A stretch of DNA of 5,660 nt. It comes from an uncultured Azospirillum sp. Its GTDB lineage: Bacteria; Pseudomonadota; Alphaproteobacteria; Azospirillales; Azospirillaceae. Location of the stretch: contig CALGOL010000431.1 in NCBI GenBank assembly GCA_937960755.1, positions 1 to 5,660 of the forward strand, read 5' to 3'. Below are positions 1 to 5,660 of this stretch, piece after piece; position 1 is the first letter of the stretch, and each line of letters starts with the position of its first letter. The notes below the pieces were generated by a model, which had not been told where the DNA came from, did not search any database, and was given only the letters and a program-made list of their open reading frames with translations. The position numbers and the translations under genes were made by a program.

Positions 1-1
1 C

Positions 2-892
2 GGCGCGTCGCTGGCGGCGGGCGGCACGCTCGGCATCCTGATCCCGCCGTCGGTGCCGCTGGTGATTTACGGCATCCTGACCGAACAGAACATCGCCAAG
101 CTGTTCATGGCGGCGGTGGTTCCGGGCGTCATCGCCGCCCTGGGCTATATGCTGGTGATTTATATCGTCGCCACGCTGGACCCGACCCACGCCCCGCCGG
201 GCCGCAAGGCGACCTGGGGCGAGCGCATCCAGGCGCTGATCGACACTTGGCCGGTGATTTTGATTTTCGTCGTGGTGATCGGCGGCATCTACGGCGGCTT
301 CTTCACCCCGACCGAAGCGGCGTCGGTGGGCACCGTCGCCACCGCTTTCGTGGCGTGGCGGTCGGGCGGTTTAAAGGGCCGCGGCTTTCTGGAATGCGTT
401 TACGGCGCTGCGAAGTCCACCGGCATGATTTTCCTGATCCTGCTGGGGGCCGACGTGCTGAACGTCTTCCTGGCCTTGACGCAAATGCCCACCGAGCTGG
501 CGAATTGGGTGCTGGGGCTGGAGCTGCCGCCATTGGCGGTGCTGTTCGCCATCATCGTGATTTACCTGTTCCTCGGCTGCATCATGGACAGCCTGTCGAT
601 GCTGCTGCTGACCATTCCGATCTTCTTCCCGATCATCGTCGGGGCGGATTTCTGGGGCATGGATCTGGAAAGCAAGGCGATCTGGTTCGGCATCGTCGCG
701 CTGATGACGGTTGAAATCGGCCTCATCACCCCGCCGGTGGGGATGAACGTCTACATCATCAGCGCGATGTCGAAGGACGTGCCGATGAAAGAGGTGTTCA
801 AGGGGGTCATTCCCTTCTTGTCCTCCGACATCGCCCGCATCGTGCTGATCGTCTTCGTCCCCTCCATCGCGCTGGCCGCCCTGAAGTTATAA
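2..892 (+). CDS. TRAP transporter large permease subunit (DctM type), 5'-truncated by window edge
   Basis: This is the large integral-membrane subunit of a tripartite ATP-independent periplasmic (TRAP) transporter, which uses an ion gradient to import organic acids delivered by a periplasmic binding protein. The reading frame enters open at base 2, and 296 residues are visible before TAA. DctM proteins are usually about 425-440 residues, so roughly the first third is missing. Family landmarks seen, in visible-residue numbering, are GTLGILIPPSVPLVIYG (8-24), FFTPTEAASVG near 100 and EIGLITPPVGMNVYII near 240. Between them lie about seven to nine hydrophobic segments, consistent with an inner-membrane protein. 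The GTG at 53 is internal to the conserved motif and is not the true start. The small permease (DctQ) and binding protein (DctP) would be expected upstream but are not in view. The neighbouring ligJ and ligK genes suggest an aromatic or oxo-carboxylate substrate; that is inference. The family call is secure and the substrate is not. Confidence 0.95.
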   Translation, partial: GASLAAGGTLGILIPPSVPLVIYGILTEQNIAKLFMAAVVPGVIAALGYMLVIYIVATLDPTHAPPGRKATWGERIQALIDTWPVILIFVVVIGGIYGGFFTPTEAASVGTVATAFVAWRSGGLKGRGFLECVYGAAKSTGMIFLILLGADVLNVFLALTQMPTELANWVLGLELPPLAVLFAIIVIYLFLGCIMDSLSMLLLTIPIFFPIIVGADFWGMDLESKAIWFGIVALMTVEIGLITPPVGMNVYIISAMSKDVPMKEVFKGVIPFLSSDIARIVLIVFVPSIALAALKL

Positions 893-918
893 TGCCAAGC
901 CCCCTAAACATTAACCTT

Positions 919-998
919 CGTCACCCCCGCGAAGGCGGGGGTCCACCCCATGAGAAACATTGCTGACAAGGTGGATTCCCGCCTTCGCGGGAATGACG
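919..998. repeat. REP-like inverted pair of 28-bp hairpin repeats
   Basis: Two copies of one 28-bp unit lie head to head at 919-946 and 971-998, separated by 24 bp. The reverse complement of the second matches the first at 24 of 28 positions. Each copy is itself a hairpin with an 8-bp perfect stem and a 4-base loop: stem 923-930 with 935-942, and stem 975-982 with 987-994. The four differences are paired (CC/GG in one copy, TT/AA in the other), so both stems stay fully complementary. The arrangement resembles the intergenic REP/BIME repeats mobilised in proteobacteria by RAYT transposases; no such gene is in the window. Lying just after the permease stop, it could also protect or terminate the upstream transcript, although no T-tract follows either hairpin. 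Confidence 0.85.
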
Positions 999-1023
999 AT
1001 AAAGGATCAATCTTTCGGTGGAT

Positions 1024-1032
1024 TGGTATAGT
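1024..1032 (+). promoter_or_regulatory. candidate extended -10 promoter for ligJ-ligK
   Basis: The bases TGGTATAGT contain a TG dinucleotide one base before a hexamer that matches TATAAT at five of six positions (1027-1032). This is the layout of an extended -10 element. No good -35 hexamer lies 16-18 bp upstream, which is tolerable for extended -10 promoters but weakens the case. Transcription would start near 1039, giving a leader of about 43 bases before the ATG at 1082. The 189-bp gap after the permease gene makes a separate promoter plausible, although read-through from upstream remains possible. Confidence 0.35.
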
Positions 1033-1044
1033 TCGGTTGCCGAA
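1032..1044. promoter_or_regulatory. small palindrome overlapping the candidate ligJ promoter, possible operator
   Basis: TTCGG-TTG-CCGAA is a perfect 5-bp inverted repeat around a 3-base centre. It sits at the predicted transcription start of the ligJ-ligK unit. A further TTCGGTGG occurs at 1014-1021, 18 bp upstream of TTCGGTTG at 1032-1039, so the two direct half-sites flank the candidate -10 element. Catabolic genes of this kind are often controlled by LysR- or IclR-type regulators, but no regulator gene is visible and the motif is short enough to occur by chance. Confidence 0.2.
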
Positions 1045-1081
1045 ACAAGAAAACGCCGATAAGGCCGAAAGGAATAAGACA

Positions 1082-2110
1082 ATGATTATCGACATTCACG
1101 GCCATTACACCACGGCGCCCAAAGCGTTGGAAACATGGCGCAATCGGCAGATCGCCGCCTTGAAAGACCCGTCGCAGGCGCCGAAGCTCGAAGAGCTGGT
1201 CATCAGCGACGACGACATTCGCGACAGCATCGAAATCAACCAGCTCGCCAAGATGACCGAGCGCGGTTCCGACCTGACGGTGTTTTCGCCGCGCGCCAGC
1301 TTCATGGCGCACCATATCGGCGATTTTGAAACCTCCTCCACCTGGGCCGGCATCTGCAACCAGTTGATTTATCGGGTGACGCAACTTTTCCCCGACAACT
1401 TCATCGGCGCCGCCATGCTGCCGCAGTCGCCGGGGGTCGATCCCAAGACCTGTTTGGCCGAAATTGAACGCTGCGTGAAGGATTACGGCTTCGTCGGCGT
1501 CAACCTCAACCCCGATCCCTCGGGCGGGCATTGGACCTCGCCGCCGCTCAGCGACCGGCATTGGTATCCGATCTATGAGGCGATGGTGGAATACGGCCTG
1601 CCGGCGATGATCCACGTCTCCACCTCGTGCAATCCGTGCTTCCACACCACCGGCTCGCACTATCTCAACGCCGACACCACGGCGTTCATGCAGTGCCTGA
1701 CGTCGGACCTGTTCAAAGACTTTCCTGACCTCAAGTTCATCATCCCGCACGGCGGCGGCGCGGCGCCTTATCACTGGGGCCGTTTCCGCGGTCTGGCGCA
1801 GGAGCTGAAAAAGCCGCTGCTGACCGAGCATCTGCTGAACAACATCTTCTTCGACACCTGCGTCTATCACCAGCCCGGCATCGACCTGCTGACCAAGGTC
1901 ATCCCGGTGGACAATATCTTGTTCGCTTCCGAGATGATCGGCGCGGTGCGCGGCATCGACCCGGAGACCGGTTACTACTACGACGACACCAAGCGCTATA
2001 TCGAGGCGACCTTGAACCTGTCGGAAGAGGACCGCTTCAAAATTTACGAAGGCAACGCGCGGCGGGTTTATCCGCGCCTCGACGCCGCCTTGAAAGCCAA
2101 GGGCCTGTAA
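1082..2110 (+). CDS. ligJ: 4-oxalomesaconate hydratase (LigJ-type, amidohydrolase superfamily)
   Basis: Cytoplasmic zinc-dependent enzyme predicted to hydrate 4-oxalomesaconate to 4-carboxy-4-hydroxy-2-oxoadipate in the protocatechuate 4,5-cleavage (and gallate) pathway. The protein has 342 residues, close to the Sphingobium LigJ length as I recall it. It opens with the metal-binding HGH motif (His6, His8) inside MIIDIHGHYTTAPK, and has His178 (PAMIHVS), Tyr194, His223 (IIPHGGG) and Glu284 (LFASEMIG). These numbers coincide with the active-site residues I recall for LigJ. Glu replaces the Asp usual in amidohydrolases, which separates this hydratase from ACMSD-type decarboxylases of the same fold. 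The C-terminal block YYYDDTKRYIEA and EGNARRVYPRLD is also LigJ-like. The frame stays open back to about 950, but that stretch translates the hairpin repeat. The ATG at 1082 has a GAAAGGA ribosome site 8 bases upstream and puts the HGH motif in its normal place. ligK follows after 24 bp. Confidence 0.93.
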   Translation: MIIDIHGHYTTAPKALETWRNRQIAALKDPSQAPKLEELVISDDDIRDSIEINQLAKMTERGSDLTVFSPRASFMAHHIGDFETSSTWAGICNQLIYRVTQLFPDNFIGAAMLPQSPGVDPKTCLAEIERCVKDYGFVGVNLNPDPSGGHWTSPPLSDRHWYPIYEAMVEYGLPAMIHVSTSCNPCFHTTGSHYLNADTTAFMQCLTSDLFKDFPDLKFIIPHGGGAAPYHWGRFRGLAQELKKPLLTEHLLNNIFFDTCVYHQPGIDLLTKVIPVDNILFASEMIGAVRGIDPETGYYYDDTKRYIEATLNLSEEDRFKIYEGNARRVYPRLDAALKAKGL

Positions 2111-2134
2111 CGCGCGGGCGAAAGGACGACAGCC

Positions 2135-2824
2135 ATGAGCATGAACAATCTCGGCGTGGTGAAACGCAACATTGAACGGGCCGACCGGGCGGCGGTGGAA
2201 AAGCTGTCGCGCTTCGGCGTCGCCACCATTCACGAAGCCATGGGGCGGGTCGGGCTGATGAAGCCCTACATGCGGCCGATCTATCCCGGCGCCCGGCTGT
2301 GCGGCACGGCGGTCACCGCCTTGCTGCACCCTGGCGACAATTGGATGATGCATGTGGTCGCTGAACAATTGCGGCCCGGCGACGTGGTGGTCGCCGCTAT
2401 TACGGCGGATTGCACCGATGGTTACTTCGGCGATTTGCTCGCCACCTCGTTCCGGGCGCGCGGCGCGGTCGGGCTGGTGATTGACGCCGGGGTGCGCGAC
2501 GTCCGCGACCTCACCGAAATGGGCTTCCCGGTGTTCTCAAAGTGCATTTCCGCCAAAGGCACCATCAAGGCGACCTTGGGCAGCGTCAATGTGCCGGTGG
2601 TGTGCGCCGGGGCTGCGGTCAATCCGGGCGACGTGGTGATCGCCGATGATGACGGCGTAGTGGTGGTGCCGGCGGCCGTGGCGGCGCAAGCGGCTGATGC
2701 GGCGGAGGCGCGCGAAGCCAACGAGGCGTCGAAGCGGGCGCGGCTGGCGGCCGGCGAATTGGGTCTGGACATGTACAAGATGCGCGAGACCCTGGCGGCG
2801 GCGGGGTTGAAGTACGTGGATTGA
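2135..2824 (+). CDS. ligK: 4-carboxy-4-hydroxy-2-oxoadipate aldolase / 4-hydroxy-4-methyl-2-oxoglutarate aldolase (RraA-like fold)
   Basis: Predicted cytoplasmic class II (divalent-metal-dependent) aldolase that cleaves 4-carboxy-4-hydroxy-2-oxoadipate, the product of the preceding enzyme, to pyruvate and oxaloacetate. The family also acts on 4-hydroxy-4-methyl-2-oxoglutarate and can decarboxylate oxaloacetate. The 229 residues match the usual family length. Visible family features are the N-terminal TIHEAMGR (31-38), GYFGDLLAT (96-104), and the core VIDAGVRDVRDL (115-126), whose Arg121-Asp122 pair corresponds to the substrate- and metal-binding Arg-Asp of HMG/CHA aldolases. The block GDVVIADDDGVVVVP (165-179) follows, then an Ala/Glu-rich C-terminal helix. 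The ATG at 2135 has AAAGGA 8 bases upstream; a second ATG two codons later is less well placed. It lies 24 bp after ligJ and just before a terminator, so the two are almost certainly co-transcribed. RraA (RNase E inhibitor) shares the fold, but the extended C-terminus and the ligJ neighbour favour the aldolase. Confidence 0.92.
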   Translation: MSMNNLGVVKRNIERADRAAVEKLSRFGVATIHEAMGRVGLMKPYMRPIYPGARLCGTAVTALLHPGDNWMMHVVAEQLRPGDVVVAAITADCTDGYFGDLLATSFRARGAVGLVIDAGVRDVRDLTEMGFPVFSKCISAKGTIKATLGSVNVPVVCAGAAVNPGDVVIADDDGVVVVPAAVAAQAADAAEAREANEASKRARLAAGELGLDMYKMRETLAAAGLKYVD

Positions 2825-2852
2825 GGGGCGCTTACGGGCGACGGACTTGCAC

Positions 2853-2880
2853 GGGACCGCTGCGGCGGTCCCATTTTTTT
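2853..2880 (+). terminator. intrinsic (Rho-independent) terminator after ligK
   Basis: GGGACCGC (2853-2860) pairs perfectly with GCGGTCCC (2865-2872) around the 4-base loop TGCG. One A and then seven T follow (2874-2880). This is a strong one-directional terminator starting 28 bases after the ligK stop; there is no matching A-run on the other side. It separates the catabolic unit from the unrelated genes downstream. Confidence 0.92.
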
Positions 2881-2905
2881 GTAACCAAGGTATCGGCAAT
2901 TTTTC

Positions 2906-2933
2906 TCGCCAAAAATAGCGAGTATGTTATGGT
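2906..2933 (+). promoter_or_regulatory. possible weak promoter for the downstream gene pair
   Basis: The 86-bp gap after the terminator is clearly richer in A and T than its surroundings. TCGCCA (2906-2911) matches the -35 consensus at four of six positions. TATGGT (2928-2933), 16 bp further on, matches the -10 consensus at four of six; TATGTT (2923-2928) is an equally good alternative. A 5-bp inverted repeat, CTCGC (2905-2909) with GCGAG (2918-2922), lies across the same region and could be an operator. Because a strong terminator lies immediately upstream, some promoter is expected here, but these particular boxes are weak. Confidence 0.25.
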
Positions 2934-2966
2934 GATTGCGATTTTTTGCCTATCCAGGTTGGCGGC

Positions 2967-3950
2967 ATGATTCCGATAAATCCATTCTTAAGCGCTATTT
3001 TAAATGATATGCGGCATTCTACGGACATAACCGAGCGGGCGCGCGCGGAAAATTTCCTATGGGACGAACGAGGCGAAGGCCTGCGGCAGACGCATTATGA
3101 AGAAGTCATCAATCAATGGTTAGACGAAGAGACTTATAGGCGCTGGCTGCGGGTGCATCAAGATTATCTAGCTATGCATGTGACTATTGAGAGTCCAATT
3201 ACATTTCAGGATGTTAATTCCGATGCTGGTTTATCTCCCAAGGTATGGTCGGATATGGGGGAAGACCAGGTTTTAATGCGTATTGAGTGCCTCGATTGGG
3301 CGGTTAACACCATAAAGCTTGAATCGTTGGCGACACTGAAAAGCGCGTTAGAAATCTTCACGTCAAAGAAACCGACAGAGATGGTTTCCGTCGCTGACGC
3401 CAAGGCATTGTTAACAAAGCTGTGCGAAAGCTTGAACACTAGTCCGAACGCTGTTCGCCCCCGATTCGCCGCTTTCGCCCAAGAACTTGACGAGGAAATC
3501 GCCGGGGACGACTGGCCTGATCGTCTGCGCGACCGTTTGGGGTTGGCGCATTACCCGCGCAACGGGATGACGAGATGGCCGGTGGCGCTGATGGCGTACA
3601 CCGTAAAGGAAGTGCGCGAAGGCGTTGACCGCACGGCCGCGCCGCAATTGCTGACCGTCCCGACGCCGCTTGACGACATGCCGTACGAGATATTTCATCC
3701 CGCGCCGAAAGGGATGGATTTTGGCCGAACGCTGCATCTTGGCGATAACCGCGAGTGCGATAAGCTGGCGTCCGAAGTATTGCATCCGCGGTTCAATTAC
3801 GCCGCTAACCATATTTTGAAGATCGGCGAAATTTCAGCGCCGGCTGACGTGACGTCGGAAAAACTGGCGAAACTGCGGGAAACGCATATATTCTGTCTTC
3901 GCTGGCATAATCAAGATCGCCAGGATTTTGGGGCTTCGCCAACGCCATGA
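2967..3950 (+). CDS. hypothetical protein, first gene of a coupled pair
   Basis: I do not recognise this 327-residue protein. It has no signal peptide, no membrane segment and no familiar catalytic motif, so it is probably soluble and cytoplasmic. Residues 1-155 look mainly helical and charged, with EEVINQWLDEETYRRWLRVHQDY (43-65) standing out. Residues 160-290 look more like a mixed fold, with a proline-rich stretch LLTVPTPLDDMPYEIFHPAP (228-247) followed by a possible strand GRTLHL (253-258). The ATG at 2967 has a weak AGG ribosome site 8 bases upstream. The frame extends to a TTG at 2946, but that codon lies in a T-run with no ribosome site. Base composition is unusual: parts of the first half, for example 3181-3240, are near 40% GC, against about 70% in parts of ligK. 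The stop overlaps the start of the next gene as ATGA. The gene is convincing as a coding region; its function is unknown. Confidence 0.8.
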   Translation: MIPINPFLSAILNDMRHSTDITERARAENFLWDERGEGLRQTHYEEVINQWLDEETYRRWLRVHQDYLAMHVTIESPITFQDVNSDAGLSPKVWSDMGEDQVLMRIECLDWAVNTIKLESLATLKSALEIFTSKKPTEMVSVADAKALLTKLCESLNTSPNAVRPRFAAFAQELDEEIAGDDWPDRLRDRLGLAHYPRNGMTRWPVALMAYTVKEVREGVDRTAAPQLLTVPTPLDDMPYEIFHPAPKGMDFGRTLHLGDNRECDKLASEVLHPRFNYAANHILKIGEISAPADVTSEKLAKLRETHIFCLRWHNQDRQDFGASPTP

Positions 3951-5660
3951 GCGCACTTCGCCAAATCCGGCGCCATCCCTGGCTTGATGAACTAATCGCA
4001 GCCCCCGATGACGCGGTGGACGAGTTGCTGATCGGCGTCGCCCATTTACCCGGTTTCCAGCGCGCGAGCCCGGTGGAAGCCGCGTTGGGGCTGATGGGCG
4101 ATCTACCGCGGGAAGAACCGGAGTGGGCGGCGCTGGGTGGCGGCTTGACCCGTTGGCTGCAAGAACGCCGTTCGGGAACACAAAAACTGTTGGGACGTCC
4201 CGGCGGCGCGCAGCGCTTCATCCGCGAAACCGGCGAAGGGTTCCGCATGGCGTGGCGGCTTGACCTGCCGCAGGCCAAAGGCTGGGTGCACGATAACTTC
4301 GGCGACCTTTATCAGTGGGCCGACGCTTCCTACAGCTTGGACCAGACGTTCGACCTCGCCCGCGCCGTGCTGTACGCCGGGGCGTACACCCAGACGGGCA
4401 ACGAATTCCGCCCCATCTGGTTCGCCGTCTGCGAAGCCGCGGCCCAACCCCGGTTGCGGCATCGGCTCGATTGCGCCTTGCTCGGTCTCAGCAAACTGAA
4501 AAGCCCGCATGGGCAGACTGGTGGACCGCCGCCCGAGCTGATCGGCGGTTTGTGTCGCTGGGCGGAGAAATTGCCAGACAATGACCATACCAAACAGATG
4601 GTGGTGCGGGAGTGGCGCTCGATCCGCGCGGCCTTCCCGCGTCTGCCGGATTTTTGGCGCGGTCAATGGCGTCCGCTGCTGGCGGAGACGCCGGACAAGG
4701 ACCGCCCGGCGTTCGCCGACTGGCTGTTGGAGGCGGATAAAACCCTGAAACCGCAAGCCAACGCCCCCAAGCGTGAACCCTACTTGCCGAGAGATGTAAA
4801 GGGGATCGTAAGGGGATTTCAGACGTCTTGTCAGGAAGACGGGTTGAGCGACCGGCTCTGGCGGGAAATGTCGGGCTTGCTCAACAGGTTGGAGCGCTAC
4901 GCCGAATTCACCGGTAACGCCTATTACTTCGTCACCAGCGCCACCAGCATTGCAAATCTGATCCTGCCGGTCGCCCCCGGTTGCGCGCTGGATTTGATGC
5001 GCCGCGCGCTGGGTTGGGCCGGGTCGGACGGTCACGCCTGGAGCGTCCGCGCCAAAGCCTTGGCGCAATTGGAACGCCCCGATCTGGCGCAGGCGGCGTT
5101 GTGGGAGGGTATGCGGCGCGCGCCGGAAAACTCCGCGAGCCGCCACCAACTGGCGTTGCTGCTATCGGGAACCGCCGGCGACGGGCTGCCGATCCGCGAG
5201 GCCGTCGCCCTGCTGCGCAAGTTAATTAGCGTTGATCCCAAAAATAAGCAAAGCCACCCCGAACTGGCGCGGCTGTTGTGGCTGGACGGCAAGGCCGATG
5301 AAGGAATCGACTTGCTGTACAGTCATTTAAAACAGGTAAATGATGATGTCGCGCTGTATGCCCTCGCTTTGTTGCTGACCGCCGAAAACCGCACCAAGGA
5401 AGCCCGGCAAGCCGTCGCCGATTATCGGCGGCTTTTCGCTGATGATTACGGCATCAAACGAGTTGGAGAACAACTCGCCGCCGGCCCCGCCGGTTGCAAG
5501 GCCGCCGCCGATCACCTGCGCGAGCATTGGGGGGAAAAGCGCCGGGACAAGGGCCGGGAGGACGGCGATTACGCTCCGGTGGTGGCGTGGGACGCCGAAG
5601 CCCTTGAACGCGCCATGGACGGCGAATTGCGCGACGCCCCGCGGCTGTCCCGCATCGCCG
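3947..5660 (+). CDS. large TPR-like repeat protein of unknown function, 3'-truncated by window edge
   Basis: The frame is open from the ATG at 3947 to the window edge with no stop, giving 571 complete codons. The start overlaps the preceding stop (ATGA) and has no good ribosome site of its own, which suggests translation by reinitiation after the upstream gene. Residues 1-265 form a helical region unusually rich in tryptophan (12 Trp in about 260 residues, including W12, W60, W70, W103, W113, W124, W158, W205, W223, W237, W241 and W259). I do not recognise it. Residues 345-500 look like four to five degenerate tetratricopeptide units, for example helix pairs ending RAPEN (391-395) and SVDPKN (428-433), followed by ELARLLWLDGKADEGIDLL (439-457) and ALYALALLLTAENRTKEARQ (469-488). 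TPR regions bind other proteins. The last visible residues (525-571) are highly charged. No signal peptide or membrane segment is seen. Because the C-terminus is missing, an effector or enzymatic domain could still follow. Confidence 0.85.
   Translation, partial: MSALRQIRRHPWLDELIAAPDDAVDELLIGVAHLPGFQRASPVEAALGLMGDLPREEPEWAALGGGLTRWLQERRSGTQKLLGRPGGAQRFIRETGEGFRMAWRLDLPQAKGWVHDNFGDLYQWADASYSLDQTFDLARAVLYAGAYTQTGNEFRPIWFAVCEAAAQPRLRHRLDCALLGLSKLKSPHGQTGGPPPELIGGLCRWAEKLPDNDHTKQMVVREWRSIRAAFPRLPDFWRGQWRPLLAETPDKDRPAFADWLLEADKTLKPQANAPKREPYLPRDVKGIVRGFQTSCQEDGLSDRLWREMSGLLNRLERYAEFTGNAYYFVTSATSIANLILPVAPGCALDLMRRALGWAGSDGHAWSVRAKALAQLERPDLAQAALWEGMRRAPENSASRHQLALLLSGTAGDGLPIREAVALLRKLISVDPKNKQSHPELARLLWLDGKADEGIDLLYSHLKQVNDDVALYALALLLTAENRTKEARQAVADYRRLFADDYGIKRVGEQLAAGPAGCKAAADHLREHWGEKRRDKGREDGDYAPVVAWDAEALERAMDGELRDAPRLSRIA

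Noticed and set aside
919..942. Intrinsic terminator of the permease gene
   Set aside because: The hairpin is strong but no T-tract follows it, so the repeat explanation is preferred.
919..998. CRISPR-like repeat
   Set aside because: There are only two copies, in inverted orientation, each a hairpin; no spacer array or cas gene is present.
950..1081. N-terminal extension of ligJ by 44 residues
   Set aside because: The extension translates the hairpin repeat. The ATG at 1082 has a good ribosome site and places the HGH motif at residues 6-8 as in the family.
904..1095. Minus-strand 63-residue open frame across the intergenic repeat
   Set aside because: Its FPRRREST and WTPAFAGVTK segments are the typical spurious translation of REP-like hairpin repeats; there is no independent sign of coding.
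1007..2368. 453-residue minus-strand open frame opposite ligJ and ligK
   Set aside because: It lies antisense to two well-supported enzymes, and its Arg/Ala/Val-rich composition is typical of a high-GC shadow frame.
2946..2966. TTG start for the 327-residue gene, adding 7 residues
   Set aside because: The codon lies in a T-run with no ribosome site. The ATG at 2967 has at least a weak AGG at proper spacing.
3411..4278. Overlapping minus-strand frames of 115-157 residues across the junction of the gene pair
   Set aside because: They overlap both + genes and each other, are rich in Arg, Pro and Ser, and lack convincing starts.
4103..5149. 348-residue minus-strand open frame
   Set aside because: It is antisense to the continuous + frame from 3947, which has a coupled start and TPR-like repeats. 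The minus frame has low-complexity shadow composition and no motif.

Overview
The window is high-GC DNA with dense, closely spaced genes. All supported genes are on the + strand. The base composition, a TRAP carboxylate transporter, genes of the protocatechuate 4,5-cleavage (meta) route and a hairpin repeat of the proteobacterial REP type all point to an environmental proteobacterium, probably an alphaproteobacterium. That placement is inference, because the window carries no phylogenetic marker.

Positions 1-892 hold the 3' part of a TRAP transporter large permease (DctM type). Positions 893-1081 are intergenic. They contain two inverted copies of a 28-bp hairpin repeat (919-998), then a candidate extended -10 promoter and a small palindrome. 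Positions 1082-2824 encode two consecutive enzymes. The first is a LigJ-type 4-oxalomesaconate hydratase of the amidohydrolase superfamily. The second is a LigK-type 4-carboxy-4-hydroxy-2-oxoadipate aldolase of the RraA-like fold. Together they convert 4-oxalomesaconate to pyruvate and oxaloacetate, the last steps of the protocatechuate/gallate meta-cleavage pathway. The permease upstream suggests that an aromatic or oxo-acid substrate is imported for the same pathway. A strong intrinsic terminator (2853-2880) closes this unit.

Downstream of the terminator the sequence changes character. A short AT-rich gap (2881-2966) leads into a 327-residue protein of lower GC that I do not recognise (2967-3950). 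Its stop codon overlaps, as ATGA, the start of a second long gene (3947 to beyond 5660). That gene stays open to the window edge, at 571 codons and more. It encodes a tryptophan-rich helical protein with a TPR-like repeat region. The two genes look like a translationally coupled pair of unknown function and are the part of the window most likely to be undescribed. Nothing visible identifies them as a known defence, toxin or secretion system.
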